From assembly GCA_044375975.1 (NCBI GenBank), contig JBILLQ010000014.1:1-58089 (forward strand): a stretch of DNA of 58,089 nt, read 5' to 3'. The position numbers and the translations under genes are program-made. The notes under the pieces are model-generated. The model was not told the DNA's origin, searched no databases, and saw nothing but the letters and a program-made list of their open reading frames with translations. Source of the DNA: UBA5018 sp044375975. Its GTDB lineage: Bacteria > Cyanobacteriota > Cyanobacteriia > PCC-6307 > Cyanobiaceae. Shown here piece by piece: positions 1 to 7,769 of this stretch; within the stretch, counting starts at the first letter, position 1, and each line of letters begins with the position of its first letter.

Positions 1-297
1 GATCATCCCAGCGGCTGAGGATATCGGCTGCGTTCTCCTGCGCGAACACGCTGCGCTGGGCAGCGGTGACCATGCCCTGATGGGCTTTTGGGACACGCTG
101 CAACAGATTTCTGGCGAAATGAACGCGACAGCGCTGCCAAACGCAACCCTGCAGCTGCCTGCGGATGGCCTTGGTGAGGCCCCCGTGGGCGTCGCTGATC
201 ACCAGCTTGACACCAGTGAGGCCGCGCTCCTTTAGGGAGGCGATGAATTCCGTCCAGAAGCCCTCGCTCTCGCTATCGCCCACCTTGTAGGCGAAGC
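1..297 (-). mobile_element. IS256-family (mutator type) transposase fragment, runs off the left edge
   Basis: Read on the minus strand, an open frame gives a typical IS256/mutator transposase core. It contains the segments VGDSESEGFWTEF, LKERGLTGVKLVISDAHGGL and WQRCRVHFARNLLQRVPK, the last being the conserved segment around the catalytic Asp and the C-x2-H motif of this family. The frame has no start here: it abuts a 25-bp repeat at 288-312 and the remains of another transposase. The 3' part lies beyond base 1, so whether the element is whole on that side cannot be judged. Missing its N-terminal half, it is most likely inactive. Confidence 0.8.
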
Positions 298-312
298 CTT
301 CTCCGAAGGAGT
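288..312. repeat. 25-bp two-hairpin short repeat, copy 1
   Basis: This repeat matches 696-720 with two differences. It can fold as two small hairpins with GAA loops, GGC-GAA-GCC followed by CTCC-GAA-GGAG. It sits exactly at the junction between the IS256 fragment and the ISAs1 remnant. Confidence 0.6.
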
Positions 313-1265
313 GGACGTGACGGTCATCTGCTCTGCGATCCGCGACTGGACAATCGCCCAGATTCCAGGTGGTGCAGCGGATCTCGACCAGCTTGTGTGC
401 GACGGCAAGTCGCTGCGGGGCTCAATCGTGCCCACGGCCGGCGTTGGATCCGCGTATGGCCTCCGGCCGACTGCGTCTACATTGCCCAGGTCACGCTCTA
501 CTCCGCCGCTCTGGGTGTGTGGCAATCAGCCAGGCCTGCTACGCCACCGGCGAAAACCATGAGCGGGCGGTGCTCAGGCAGCTGCTCGGTGATCTGGATC
601 TTGAGGGGGTCCTGATCCAAGCCGACGCCCTCCACACCCAGCGCCCGTTTTTCAACAGCTCCAGGAGCAAGGGGGCCGACTTCCTCCTGACGGTCTAGCC
701 GAAGGCTTCTCCGAAGGAGTAGGCCAACCAGAAAACGCTGCATCGCCAGATCCAGAGCCAGTTCCAGGGCAAGCGGCACATCCCACTCACCGCAACGGAT
801 CAAGAGGTCAGCCACGGGCGTGACATCACTTGGACCCTACGGGCGAAAGAAGCACCGGAGCACATCAAGGAGGCCTGGATCGGCACCAGCTGGATCGTGG
901 AGGTTCACACCACCGGGACCCGTGACGGCAAGCCATTTCAGGCCAGAAATCTGGCTTACTTCATGCAGCGCACCTCTCGGTGCGACACCAGCCTGCGCAC
1001 CACCCCAAAAGCCTTACTGCAGCTGGTTCGAGACCGCTGGAGTATCGAGGGCTGGCACTGGATTCGCGACACCCAGCTCCATGAGGACGCCCATCGTTAA
1101 AGGGGCAATGGCGCTGGAGCGATGGCCTCGTTGCGCACGACAGCGTTGAACTTGCTGCGCCTGGCTGGATATCAGTCGATTCGATCCGGCATGCAAGCGG
1201 TGATGCACGACATCAAGACGATGTTGGCGATGGCAAGGCGGCAGCCAGCGTCATGCACGTCCTGA
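311..1265 (+). pseudogene. Degraded ISAs1-family transposase
   Basis: Pieces in several frames together make an ISAs1 (H-repeat associated) DDE transposase. QLVCDGKSLRGS near 386-424 carries the first catalytic Asp. Shifted pieces follow: QACYATGENHERAVLRQLLGD, VLIQADALHTQRPF, SKGADFLLTV, the frame around DRWSIEGWHWIRD, and finally RTTALNLLRLAGYQSI and MQAVMHDI. Damage includes at least one frameshift around 440-540, a 25-bp palindromic insertion at 696-720 that breaks the frame after LLTV, and a TAA at 1098-1100 inside the HEDAHRxRGNGAG motif. It cannot give an active enzyme. It marks the left part of the island as a place of repeated insertion. Confidence 0.85.
696..720. repeat. 25-bp two-hairpin short repeat, copy 2, inserted in the transposase remnant
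   Basis: It lies inside the ISAs1 remnant, between codons that are normally adjacent (FLLTV and KANQKT). Relative to copy 1, positions 4 and 10 are exchanged G/C for C/G, so the first hairpin stem becomes GCC-GAA-GGC and stays fully paired. Confidence 0.6.
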
Positions 1266-1351
1266 AACTTTTAATCAGCCCTGCAATTGCAGGCGCCACT
1301 TATGCACGGTGACAATTGGAAAGGCGACCAAAGTCAGTAGAAGTTTTTCAT

Positions 1352-2104
1352 TTACCTCGGCTGTTTTCCAGGCAGAAAATCCTCTCGAATTAACCTTGGA
1401 GGCGGAAACTCTGGCTTTTTCGGTGCTTGCGCAGGCAAGGGATGCTTGCTTGCCGTGCCGTCATTGGGTGCGCCACCGGAAGCGCCCGCCTTCGTTCCTT
1501 GTTGTGCCATTTGGAGATCCCGGATATTTATGATTTTAACCTCCTGCGCCGGCTTTGGGGAGGCTGCATTCCGATACAGTTGAAGTACGAGGGCCAATGA
1601 AGCAATTAAGATAGCCAGCAAGAAATATTTATTTACCCGCTTGAGCGACCTACTCCTGCGCTCGTTTATTCTATAGTTTTCCGTCGTAAGCGTGGAGTAC
1701 GCTTTGTCAATTCCCGCCAAAAGCTCTGCATCGGCAATCGACTGTTGAGTCGCGCCATCAGGGCAATCAACTTGCCGATAGTAATCCACTAGACCATCTC
1801 TGAATGCGAGCAGATCAGCCGACGAGGGAATCGCGAGATAGGTGATATTTGTGTACGCACTCCAAACCCACCAAGCTGAAATGCTGGCAAAGATTAATGA
1901 TGCCGCAACGGTTGCGCCTTCAATCCATTCGTTCGAGCCATTGGGCATTGCGAGCTCACGGGCCATCGCAAGCAATCCACCACCCAAAATGGTGAGAATG
2001 CCACTCATTAGCGTTATTCTACCAGTATAGTCATTCTTTCGATCAAGTTCTTTTTGATATTGCTCTTTCAAGAAGTCTGATATTCTTGGATTCGGCTCTT
2101 CCAT
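1352..2104 (-). CDS. Hypothetical three-TM membrane protein (about 250 aa)
   Basis: I do not recognise a named family. The N-terminus is hydrophilic and helical. Two membrane segments follow (about residues 26-46 around GILTILGGGLLAM and 58-78 around VAASLIFASISAWWVW), then an 80-residue acidic/helical soluble part, a basic stretch (RRSRSLKRVNK), a third membrane segment (KYFLLAILIASLALVLQLY), and a Pro/Lys-rich tail with PEFPPPRLIREDF. ATG at 2104 is preferred; an in-frame GTG lies at 2122. It follows the VWA-dynamin operon on the same strand after a spacer of about 130 bp. The shape (2TM plus cytoplasmic helical domain) resembles SLATT-like membrane effectors of conflict systems, but that is only a resemblance. 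Confidence 0.7.
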   Translation of the reverse strand: MEEPNPRISDFLKEQYQKELDRKNDYTGRITLMSGILTILGGGLLAMARELAMPNGSNEWIEGATVAASLIFASISAWWVWSAYTNITYLAIPSSADLLAFRDGLVDYYRQVDCPDGATQQSIADAELLAGIDKAYSTLTTENYRINERRSRSLKRVNKYFLLAILIASLALVLQLYRNAASPKPAQEVKIINIRDLQMAQQGTKAGASGGAPNDGTASKHPLPAQAPKKPEFPPPRLIREDFLPGKQPR

Positions 2105-2236
2105 TGCGCGTTTGCCGATCACGGCAGCTTCGATGAGCAGATGTTACCCGTTGCAGAGTCATGCTGCAACCCCTAGCCTTAATGGCTATGCTTATGTGAA
2201 TGACTGAACACAAACACACGCTCATATCTAGCATTA

Positions 2237-2416
2237 TTAAGCCTCAACATCGTAGATCCAGCGCACGAATGATGGAGTCTCTTTTCCTGCGGAGTTGCTG
2301 GTCTTCAGTAGGTACAACGCTCCGGTTGAGCGGCTGCCGATAATTCTTACAACAACACAAAGATCATTCAACAGTCCGACAAATCTATTTTCCAGATTGC
2401 TCAGCGATGATGCTAC
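2237..2416 (-). pseudogene. Out-of-frame continuation of the dynamin-like GTPase gene (about 56 codons)
   Basis: Past the stop of the GTPase ORF at 2413-2415, the adjacent minus-strand frame reads SLSNLENRFVGLLND, then CVVVRIIGSRSTGALYLL, then KTSNSAGKETPSFVRWIYD and VEA, ending in a double TAA at 2239-2234. Its composition is protein-like, and it has no obvious start codon or ribosome binding site of its own. One extra T in the T5 run (AAAAA at 2417-2421 on the plus strand) would fuse it to the GTPase. It may reflect an indel in this strain, a sequencing error at the homopolymer, or less likely programmed slippage. Confidence 0.6.
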
Positions 2417-4875
2417 AAAAATACCAACATTTTATGCCGATTAAATTCACCAACCCTCTTCACTGCATTCAACCACTCTGCATGGACTTGCTTACGATCT
2501 TCAATATGCTTAAATTCAATCCATATCATTGCACGAATATCATCATCACCCAAAAAATGCCTCCATTCTTCTTCAATGTTTTGGTCGTAGAGGATGCGAT
2601 CAACGAACTCCTCTGCCATATAATACCTTAATCGACTAGGGGCTTTCCCCCAATCTTCTAGAGTATTTCTGCATTTACTTACTGCTTGCCTGTGAAGATT
2701 ATCCAACTGTCTTCGTACCGAAGCTTTATCGTTAACCTCAAGATAGCTTGCTATGGCATTTGCAGTACTGCCAACAACTTCTAGAACAGGTTTCGCTTTA
2801 TCGATCTCAGGTGCAACAGCCATAATTTTAGCGGCAGAACTAGCCACCTCTCCAATAATCTCGGCCCCTTTTTTTACCACGCTTTCGGAAGATGTATTTG
2901 GGCGCGAATTAGATCTAACACCACCAAATACTTCTGCAAGATCTCTTCGGATAGACTCCATGATTAAGGCTCCGTAAGACATTTTGAAGCTTAGAAGTGT
3001 TTGGAATCCAAGCTCAAGTCTATTTTGTCGAATATTTAGCATTTCCCTCATCTTTTCTAAAAAATCAACATCTTTAGCACTAAGAGAAATTGCTAGTTCT
3101 CTCAAGCCTCCCTTGTCAATCAGAGTATTTGCAATCAGGCATTTTAGCTTATCAGAGGCAACTTGCAAACCTTGATCCAATGTCAAGAAGTTTTTTGATA
3201 AATTAGATCTCAACTCTGCCGCGCAAGTAAGATACACAATTTTATAGTCATTTTTATTCTCGGGCAAGTGAATAAGCCTTTCAATCTCGTCTTCGGTGGG
3301 AACACCTTTTTCCTTTTCGCATTGTTCTATAGCAGCATCAACAACCGCTTTAAATTCTTCGTCAGTGGCTTCATAGTTATTCCATAGTTCATCGAGCATG
3401 TGATTAAGTCCCTCAGAGAGGGTCGCAATAATCCTTTTAAAGCTGCCTTCAAATTGGCGTGAACCACCAGCATAAGAGATGAAAACATTCTGCGCTTTAT
3501 CTAGCTCAACATTAATTAATTTACAAAGCCTGAACAGATCTTCCTGACAAGATTGAGCATGTTGCTCTTCTATTCCAACAATATGTTCGCCGAGATACCC
3601 AAGGATTAGATCAAGCACCTTATTCGCTTCGCTGGAATTAGAACAGTCTGCAACAACAGGAGAACCAACAACTTTAATGCTTTGAGTGTTTTCCTTTAAC
3701 TCTTCACATGCTGTTAGATTGTCTTCGGTTCCATAGCTTCGATGATTCAAAACTATAAAACATCTTTTACTAAAGTTATCTAAAGCACTGTCAGCCAGTT
3801 CATAGAGTTGAAAATCAGTATCCCACTGGTAACGATCAACGTCAGGCTTGCAAACAAGTAAAACTACATCTACTTCTTCCCTCAACGTTTCAAGAATAAC
3901 TTTTTCATCTCCTAATTTAGTATCACCCAAGCCAGGAACATCTATCAAGCCCAATCCGTACACTTCAACCTTTGGAAAGCGGCAGCGAATTTCGACTTCA
4001 CGAACTGCCAGATGATCATAGTTTATAAGTCTTTTGGTTTGAGGATCTCGTTCTTGCGAAACATATTTTTGAATCTCATCCTTCGACCTTTCTCTTCTCT
4101 CCCTGGGTGAACTATTTTTAACCAACAGTTCATAACGTCGGAAATTAGCGTGGTAGTCATCTCTCAGGCGATTATACATTTCTTGATGAGTTGTCGAACT
4201 TTTAGCAGACAGAATGGGAAGTGATTTATTTGCAAATTCATCTAAGCTTTTTGGTATAGGATTTAAATCTAGAACACGAAAGTATTCGCAAATAACTTCA
4301 GCAAGAAATGTTTCTTCCGAATGAAATTTAACCGTAGCCTCGAGATCGCTGTCATGATGCAAATATTTACTGCGCACTGCTGTACAAGCTCCTCCTTTAC
4401 GTGAAGGAATAATATCAATTCCGCTCAAACTCTTGAGAAATGTGCTTTTTCCTTGCCCCATTCTTCCTAAAACACCGATATTCAAGGTGTCACGTGTTAA
4501 CCGCTTAATCAATCTATCAATTTTTTCAATATTTTTTTCAATCTGCTTCTCAATAAAGTCAAGCTTAATCTCTCCCATTTTTCTATCTATATCAACATCG
4601 CTAATTGACACAGCAAGCTGCTTGAGGCGCTTATTTAACCCACTCACTTCATTGTAAAGCTGAGATAAGTGCTGGTAAACTGGAGTAATACGGGAGGCAA
4701 ATTCTTTCCTCTGAGCAAGAATGTCCGAGAGGCTATCAGTAATTCCCTCAGATAATTGCCGGTTTTGATTATCAGAAGAATTAATCTCTACGTTTGAATG
4801 AGTCTGAGAGGCTGAATTATTCCACTCAGGGTTGGGCGTAGAAGAAGATTTTCTCCAGTCATTTTTAGAGTTCAT
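2413..4875 (-). CDS. Dynamin-like GTPase (820 aa)
   Basis: This is a large bacterial dynamin-family GTPase, predicted to bind GTP and to act on membranes as an oligomer. The P-loop GRMGQGKST lies near residues 136-144 and is followed by a switch-I-like RKGGACTAV segment. The G3 motif DVPGLGD lies near 311-317, and a G4-like LNHRSYGTED comes further on. A coiled-coil/stalk-like helical region precedes the G domain and another follows it. Near residue 690 comes a small-residue helix (EVASSAAKIMAVAP) that could touch membrane. The gene lies 19 bp after the VWA gene on the same strand, so they are almost certainly one operon. Its codon use is clearly more AT-rich than that of the core genes to the right. 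The C-terminus looks cut short (see 2237-2416). Confidence 0.85.
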   Translation of the reverse strand: MNSKNDWRKSSSTPNPEWNNSASQTHSNVEINSSDNQNRQLSEGITDSLSDILAQRKEFASRITPVYQHLSQLYNEVSGLNKRLKQLAVSISDVDIDRKMGEIKLDFIEKQIEKNIEKIDRLIKRLTRDTLNIGVLGRMGQGKSTFLKSLSGIDIIPSRKGGACTAVRSKYLHHDSDLEATVKFHSEETFLAEVICEYFRVLDLNPIPKSLDEFANKSLPILSAKSSTTHQEMYNRLRDDYHANFRRYELLVKNSSPRERRERSKDEIQKYVSQERDPQTKRLINYDHLAVREVEIRCRFPKVEVYGLGLIDVPGLGDTKLGDEKVILETLREEVDVVLLVCKPDVDRYQWDTDFQLYELADSALDNFSKRCFIVLNHRSYGTEDNLTACEELKENTQSIKVVGSPVVADCSNSSEANKVLDLILGYLGEHIVGIEEQHAQSCQEDLFRLCKLINVELDKAQNVFISYAGGSRQFEGSFKRIIATLSEGLNHMLDELWNNYEATDEEFKAVVDAAIEQCEKEKGVPTEDEIERLIHLPENKNDYKIVYLTCAAELRSNLSKNFLTLDQGLQVASDKLKCLIANTLIDKGGLRELAISLSAKDVDFLEKMREMLNIRQNRLELGFQTLLSFKMSYGALIMESIRRDLAEVFGGVRSNSRPNTSSESVVKKGAEIIGEVASSAAKIMAVAPEIDKAKPVLEVVGSTANAIASYLEVNDKASVRRQLDNLHRQAVSKCRNTLEDWGKAPSRLRYYMAEEFVDRILYDQNIEEEWRHFLGDDDIRAMIWIEFKHIEDRKQVHAEWLNAVKRVGEFNRHKMLVFL

Positions 4876-4894
4876 GGGTTAATATCTATATATT

Positions 4895-5674
4895 TTAGTC
4901 AGTAATTGCCCTGAGCAAGACTTCTGTAAGCGTCATACCATTCTCCAAGATCTCATCAATCGTAATGGTATCAATAATGTCAAATTTAGCTCCCCTATCT
5001 TGCTGTAGTTGATCATCCAAATATTCAAGATACTCAGAAGCTTCTTTATCTGCGCCGATCTGAATAAAAGAAATAGCCAACTCTTCATCTCTGTCCATTT
5101 TCTGAGTGGCTTCAACAATTGTCCTAATTACAGCTATCGTATCATCCGCCTTGCCATCAGTTACAACTAAAATGGTTTCTCCATTTGGCTTCGCTTGACC
5201 AATCATTTTGCGCTGAAAGTAGTCGTCTAGCGCTGCTTGAAGAACTCCTGCCATATTTGTATTGCCAAAAGGATCTTCGTTCTCAAAAATATCTACAACC
5301 TTACGCGCAGTAACATTTACATATTTTTTGAAATTAGTGGAAAAAGTGTATATAGTAATGCCGTCTGGATCTAATTTTTCGCATTTACTAGCTAGTGCAA
5401 TGGTGGATTCTTCGATTAGCTCCCATCGATTCTTCATCACCTGTTCGTTTTTAATCTTTTTATCATCTTTGTCGGTGATTGCCATGCTGCCACTTTTGTC
5501 AATGATCAGGGTGTAGTCCCGATTCTTCAACATTTCACGGCTTGTCGTCATTGGAACTGTCTGCTCTGTAGTGCTTGTTTGGTCGTGGGCTTTTGGGGGT
5601 TTACTGGAGACCGATCTCATGCTCGTCAGATTGAAGGATCTTAGTAAACGTTTGATTTTTTGCCGTATTTGCAT
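4895..5674 (-). CDS. von Willebrand factor A domain protein (259 aa)
   Basis: A VWA domain fills residues about 52-255. The MIDAS motif D-x-S-x-S is present in LIIDKSGSMA (residues about 55-64). The later MIDAS threonine lies in the FGNTNMAG segment and the acidic residue in ILVVTDGKADD. VWA domains bind a divalent metal and mediate protein-protein contacts. The first 45 residues are basic then Ser/Thr-rich, with no clear signal peptide, so a cytoplasmic role is likely. It is the first gene of the pair with the dynamin-like GTPase. By inference it recruits or gates the GTPase, as VWA proteins do for AAA+ partners. ATG 5674 is the farthest start; ATG at the MTTSREM position would also keep the whole domain. 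Confidence 0.8.
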   Translation of the reverse strand: MQIRQKIKRLLRSFNLTSMRSVSSKPPKAHDQTSTTEQTVPMTTSREMLKNRDYTLIIDKSGSMAITDKDDKKIKNEQVMKNRWELIEESTIALASKCEKLDPDGITIYTFSTNFKKYVNVTARKVVDIFENEDPFGNTNMAGVLQAALDDYFQRKMIGQAKPNGETILVVTDGKADDTIAVIRTIVEATQKMDRDEELAISFIQIGADKEASEYLEYLDDQLQQDRGAKFDIIDTITIDEILENGMTLTEVLLRAITD

Positions 5675-6078
5675 TCTAACGGTGATTGCGAGACTCGTTT
5701 GCTACACAAATCATGGCGCACCGAGCTGAGTAATCAAGATTAGCTTGGAGTTTTACTCTATTAAATCACCGAGCATCTCAACTTGTAACTGGACGGTTTT
5801 GAGAGCAACTTTTGAGGTGCTTTTTCGACAGATAGTCCCAATATACTAACCATCTCAAGAAATCTTTTTGCTCTCCGATGGTCTCTGAAAACTGATTTTG
5901 CATAATCTTTTAGTTTAGCAGCTTTAAAATTTAGCATCGGTTCGCGGTTCCGTCAGCCATATTTGCAATTTGTTACACATGTCGTGCATAACTGGCCTGG
6001 CCTTCACGGTGTTTCGCGCGCTTGATGGAGGTAGAGCTTAGGGGGGATCCAAGTGCGGCTAACTTCTGCGCCTGCAGT
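5675..6078. other. AT-rich spacer at the right border of the island
   Basis: This 404-bp stretch separates the VWA gene from the first GC-rich gene. It holds one plausible small ORF (5761-5937). Base composition changes from AT-rich to GC-rich near 5980-6000, which I take as the island border. No insertion sequence end or attachment site was recognised. Confidence 0.5.
5761..5937 (-). CDS. Small ORF upstream of the VWA-dynamin operon (58 aa)
   Basis: An ATG-to-TAA frame of 58 codons begins MLNFKAAKLKDYAKSVF and continues with RDHRRAKRFLEMVSILGLS. It is basic and predicted mostly helical, on the same strand as the VWA gene and ending 86 bp before it. Only a weak GGA lies upstream of the ATG. 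It might be a small partner or a leader peptide of the operon, or a remnant. No family recognised. Confidence 0.35.
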   Translation of the reverse strand: MLNFKAAKLKDYAKSVFRDHRRAKRFLEMVSILGLSVEKAPQKLLSKPSSYKLRCSVI

Positions 6079-7644
6079 TCACCATAAGCCAGGCTGAACA
6101 GATCCAGATTCAGCGGCGGCAGTCCCAGGGCTGCCCAGCCCTTTGGACTCCAAGCCTGGATCGACCACAGCCTTGGCTTTGGCCTCTGGTTTGGATTTGG
6201 ATTTGGCCTCCTGTTCAGATTTGAGTTCGGCAATGACCTTGATGGGCACCTCGCTCCAGAAGCCGTACTTGCGGCCGTGATCACGCCAAAGCTGGGCCAC
6301 ATAGCTGCGGTGATCGGCCAGCTCCCCCCAGTTATCGATGGCGGCGGCCAAACGGTGGCAGGTTTCGAGATGACGGGCCGCGTGGGAATAGCGCTTGGAA
6401 CGCGCCACCTTGAGCGTGAAATCGATCATCGCCCGCAGGCAACGGCTGGCCGCCAGCGGATGGGGTTTCTCCAGCAACTCCGCCAGCGGCGCCAACAGGA
6501 GGTAGCGATCGCCATTCAGCAGCTGCGGCGTATCCAGCACCAGCCGGGCGGCCCGGTGTGGCTCCGGCCAATGCAGCAGAAACCAGAGTGCCTCTTCCAG
6601 ATCGTTGTGCTCCGCCACCAGATCCAGGGCCCGTTCTTCCGCTGGCATGTCCTCAAAGGCCGGCAGCAGTTTGAGGTAGTCGCGCAGGTGGCGGCCTGAG
6701 AGCTCCAGCAGGGCGAACTCCCAGCGCTGGGCCTGGGCCTCCTCGCCGCGGCCGAGGGCATCCAGCGCCGCCAATCGCGCATCGCACCAGGCCTCGGCGC
6801 CAGCGCGTCGCTGACGCAGGGCCGGATCGGCCGCCTGCAGCAGGGTTAGCGCCTCCTCCGCCCGGCCGGCCTTGGTGAGCCGCTCCGCCACCTTGGCCGC
6901 GATCGCCGGCACCATCAGCGCCTCGGGGTGGTGGTCGCGATACTCCGCCAGATAGGCCTCGGCATCGCCCAGCACATCGGCGATGTTGAGCATGGCGATG
7001 CTCACCACCAAGTTGGGCTGGGCTTTGGCCGCCGTGGCGCCGGTGGAGCGCTGGCGCAGGCTTTCCAGGCGCAGACGCAGATGGGCCAGCCCCTCCGCTC
7101 CCAGGGCCGGGCCAAGATCGCGCACGATCGGATCGAACTGGCCGTAACCGTTGCTCACCACCGCCGCATACACCTGATCGGCGAGAGCCTGGCGACTGCC
7201 AGGGGCCTTGCTGGCCACCTGGCCGAGGCTGGCGCTCACCTGATGGAACCAATCACGCACAACGCCATCGCTGGCATCGCAGCGTTCGATCAACCCTTCC
7301 GAGAGCTCCAGCAACTCCCACAACAATTCCACCGCCAGGGCGGCATCATGGGCCGCGATCGGTCCGCTGAGCGCCTGGCAGTGCCGCTCCAGCTCCCGCA
7401 GCAGATCATCGCGCTGGTGGTTATCGAGCAGGCTGCCGGAACGGGCGATGCTGGCGAGCCGCTTGCGCAGCTCCCGCGCCATCTCCCCAGGCCCCTTGTG
7501 CTCCGCCAGCGCCAACCGCAGCAGCCGCTTGCTGGCGTTGTTGCCCTCGCAAAGCAGGATAAGAAGCTCCGCCAGCCTGGCCGCCCCCAGGACTTCTAAA
7601 TTTTTGGCATTGAGGCTGCCCTTTGCTGGGCCTTTGGCCGCCAT
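6079..7644 (-). CDS. DUF6880-family protein (521 aa)
   Basis: The N-terminus (LNAKNLEVLGAARLAELLI, then a KRLLRLALAE segment and RKRLASIARS) matches the pattern I know for DUF6880 proteins, long all-helical proteins of unknown function often described as SWIM-associated or TPR-like. The whole chain is alpha-helical with repeated hydrophobic heptads and many Ala, Leu and Glu residues. The last 50 residues are a low-complexity Lys/Glu/Ser tail followed by a Gly/Ser/Pro end. It starts 125 bp downstream of the valS stop on the same strand. The GC-rich codon use fits the core genome, so it lies outside the AT-rich island. Confidence 0.75.
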   Translation of the reverse strand: MAAKGPAKGSLNAKNLEVLGAARLAELLILLCEGNNASKRLLRLALAEHKGPGEMARELRKRLASIARSGSLLDNHQRDDLLRELERHCQALSGPIAAHDAALAVELLWELLELSEGLIERCDASDGVVRDWFHQVSASLGQVASKAPGSRQALADQVYAAVVSNGYGQFDPIVRDLGPALGAEGLAHLRLRLESLRQRSTGATAAKAQPNLVVSIAMLNIADVLGDAEAYLAEYRDHHPEALMVPAIAAKVAERLTKAGRAEEALTLLQAADPALRQRRAGAEAWCDARLAALDALGRGEEAQAQRWEFALLELSGRHLRDYLKLLPAFEDMPAEERALDLVAEHNDLEEALWFLLHWPEPHRAARLVLDTPQLLNGDRYLLLAPLAELLEKPHPLAASRCLRAMIDFTLKVARSKRYSHAARHLETCHRLAAAIDNWGELADHRSYVAQLWRDHGRKYGFWSEVPIKVIAELKSEQEAKSKSKPEAKAKAVVDPGLESKGLGSPGTAAAESGSVQPGLW

Positions 7645-7769
7645 CGGTTTTGGATGCTGCTGGATGCTGCTGGATTCTGAGCATCCAGTTTCGGTTAATT
7701 GGGGCGGATGATGAAGTAGCTGCTGGGCGCGGGCAGCCAGCTATTGGCTGACGCGCGGGCTGTTTGCCC

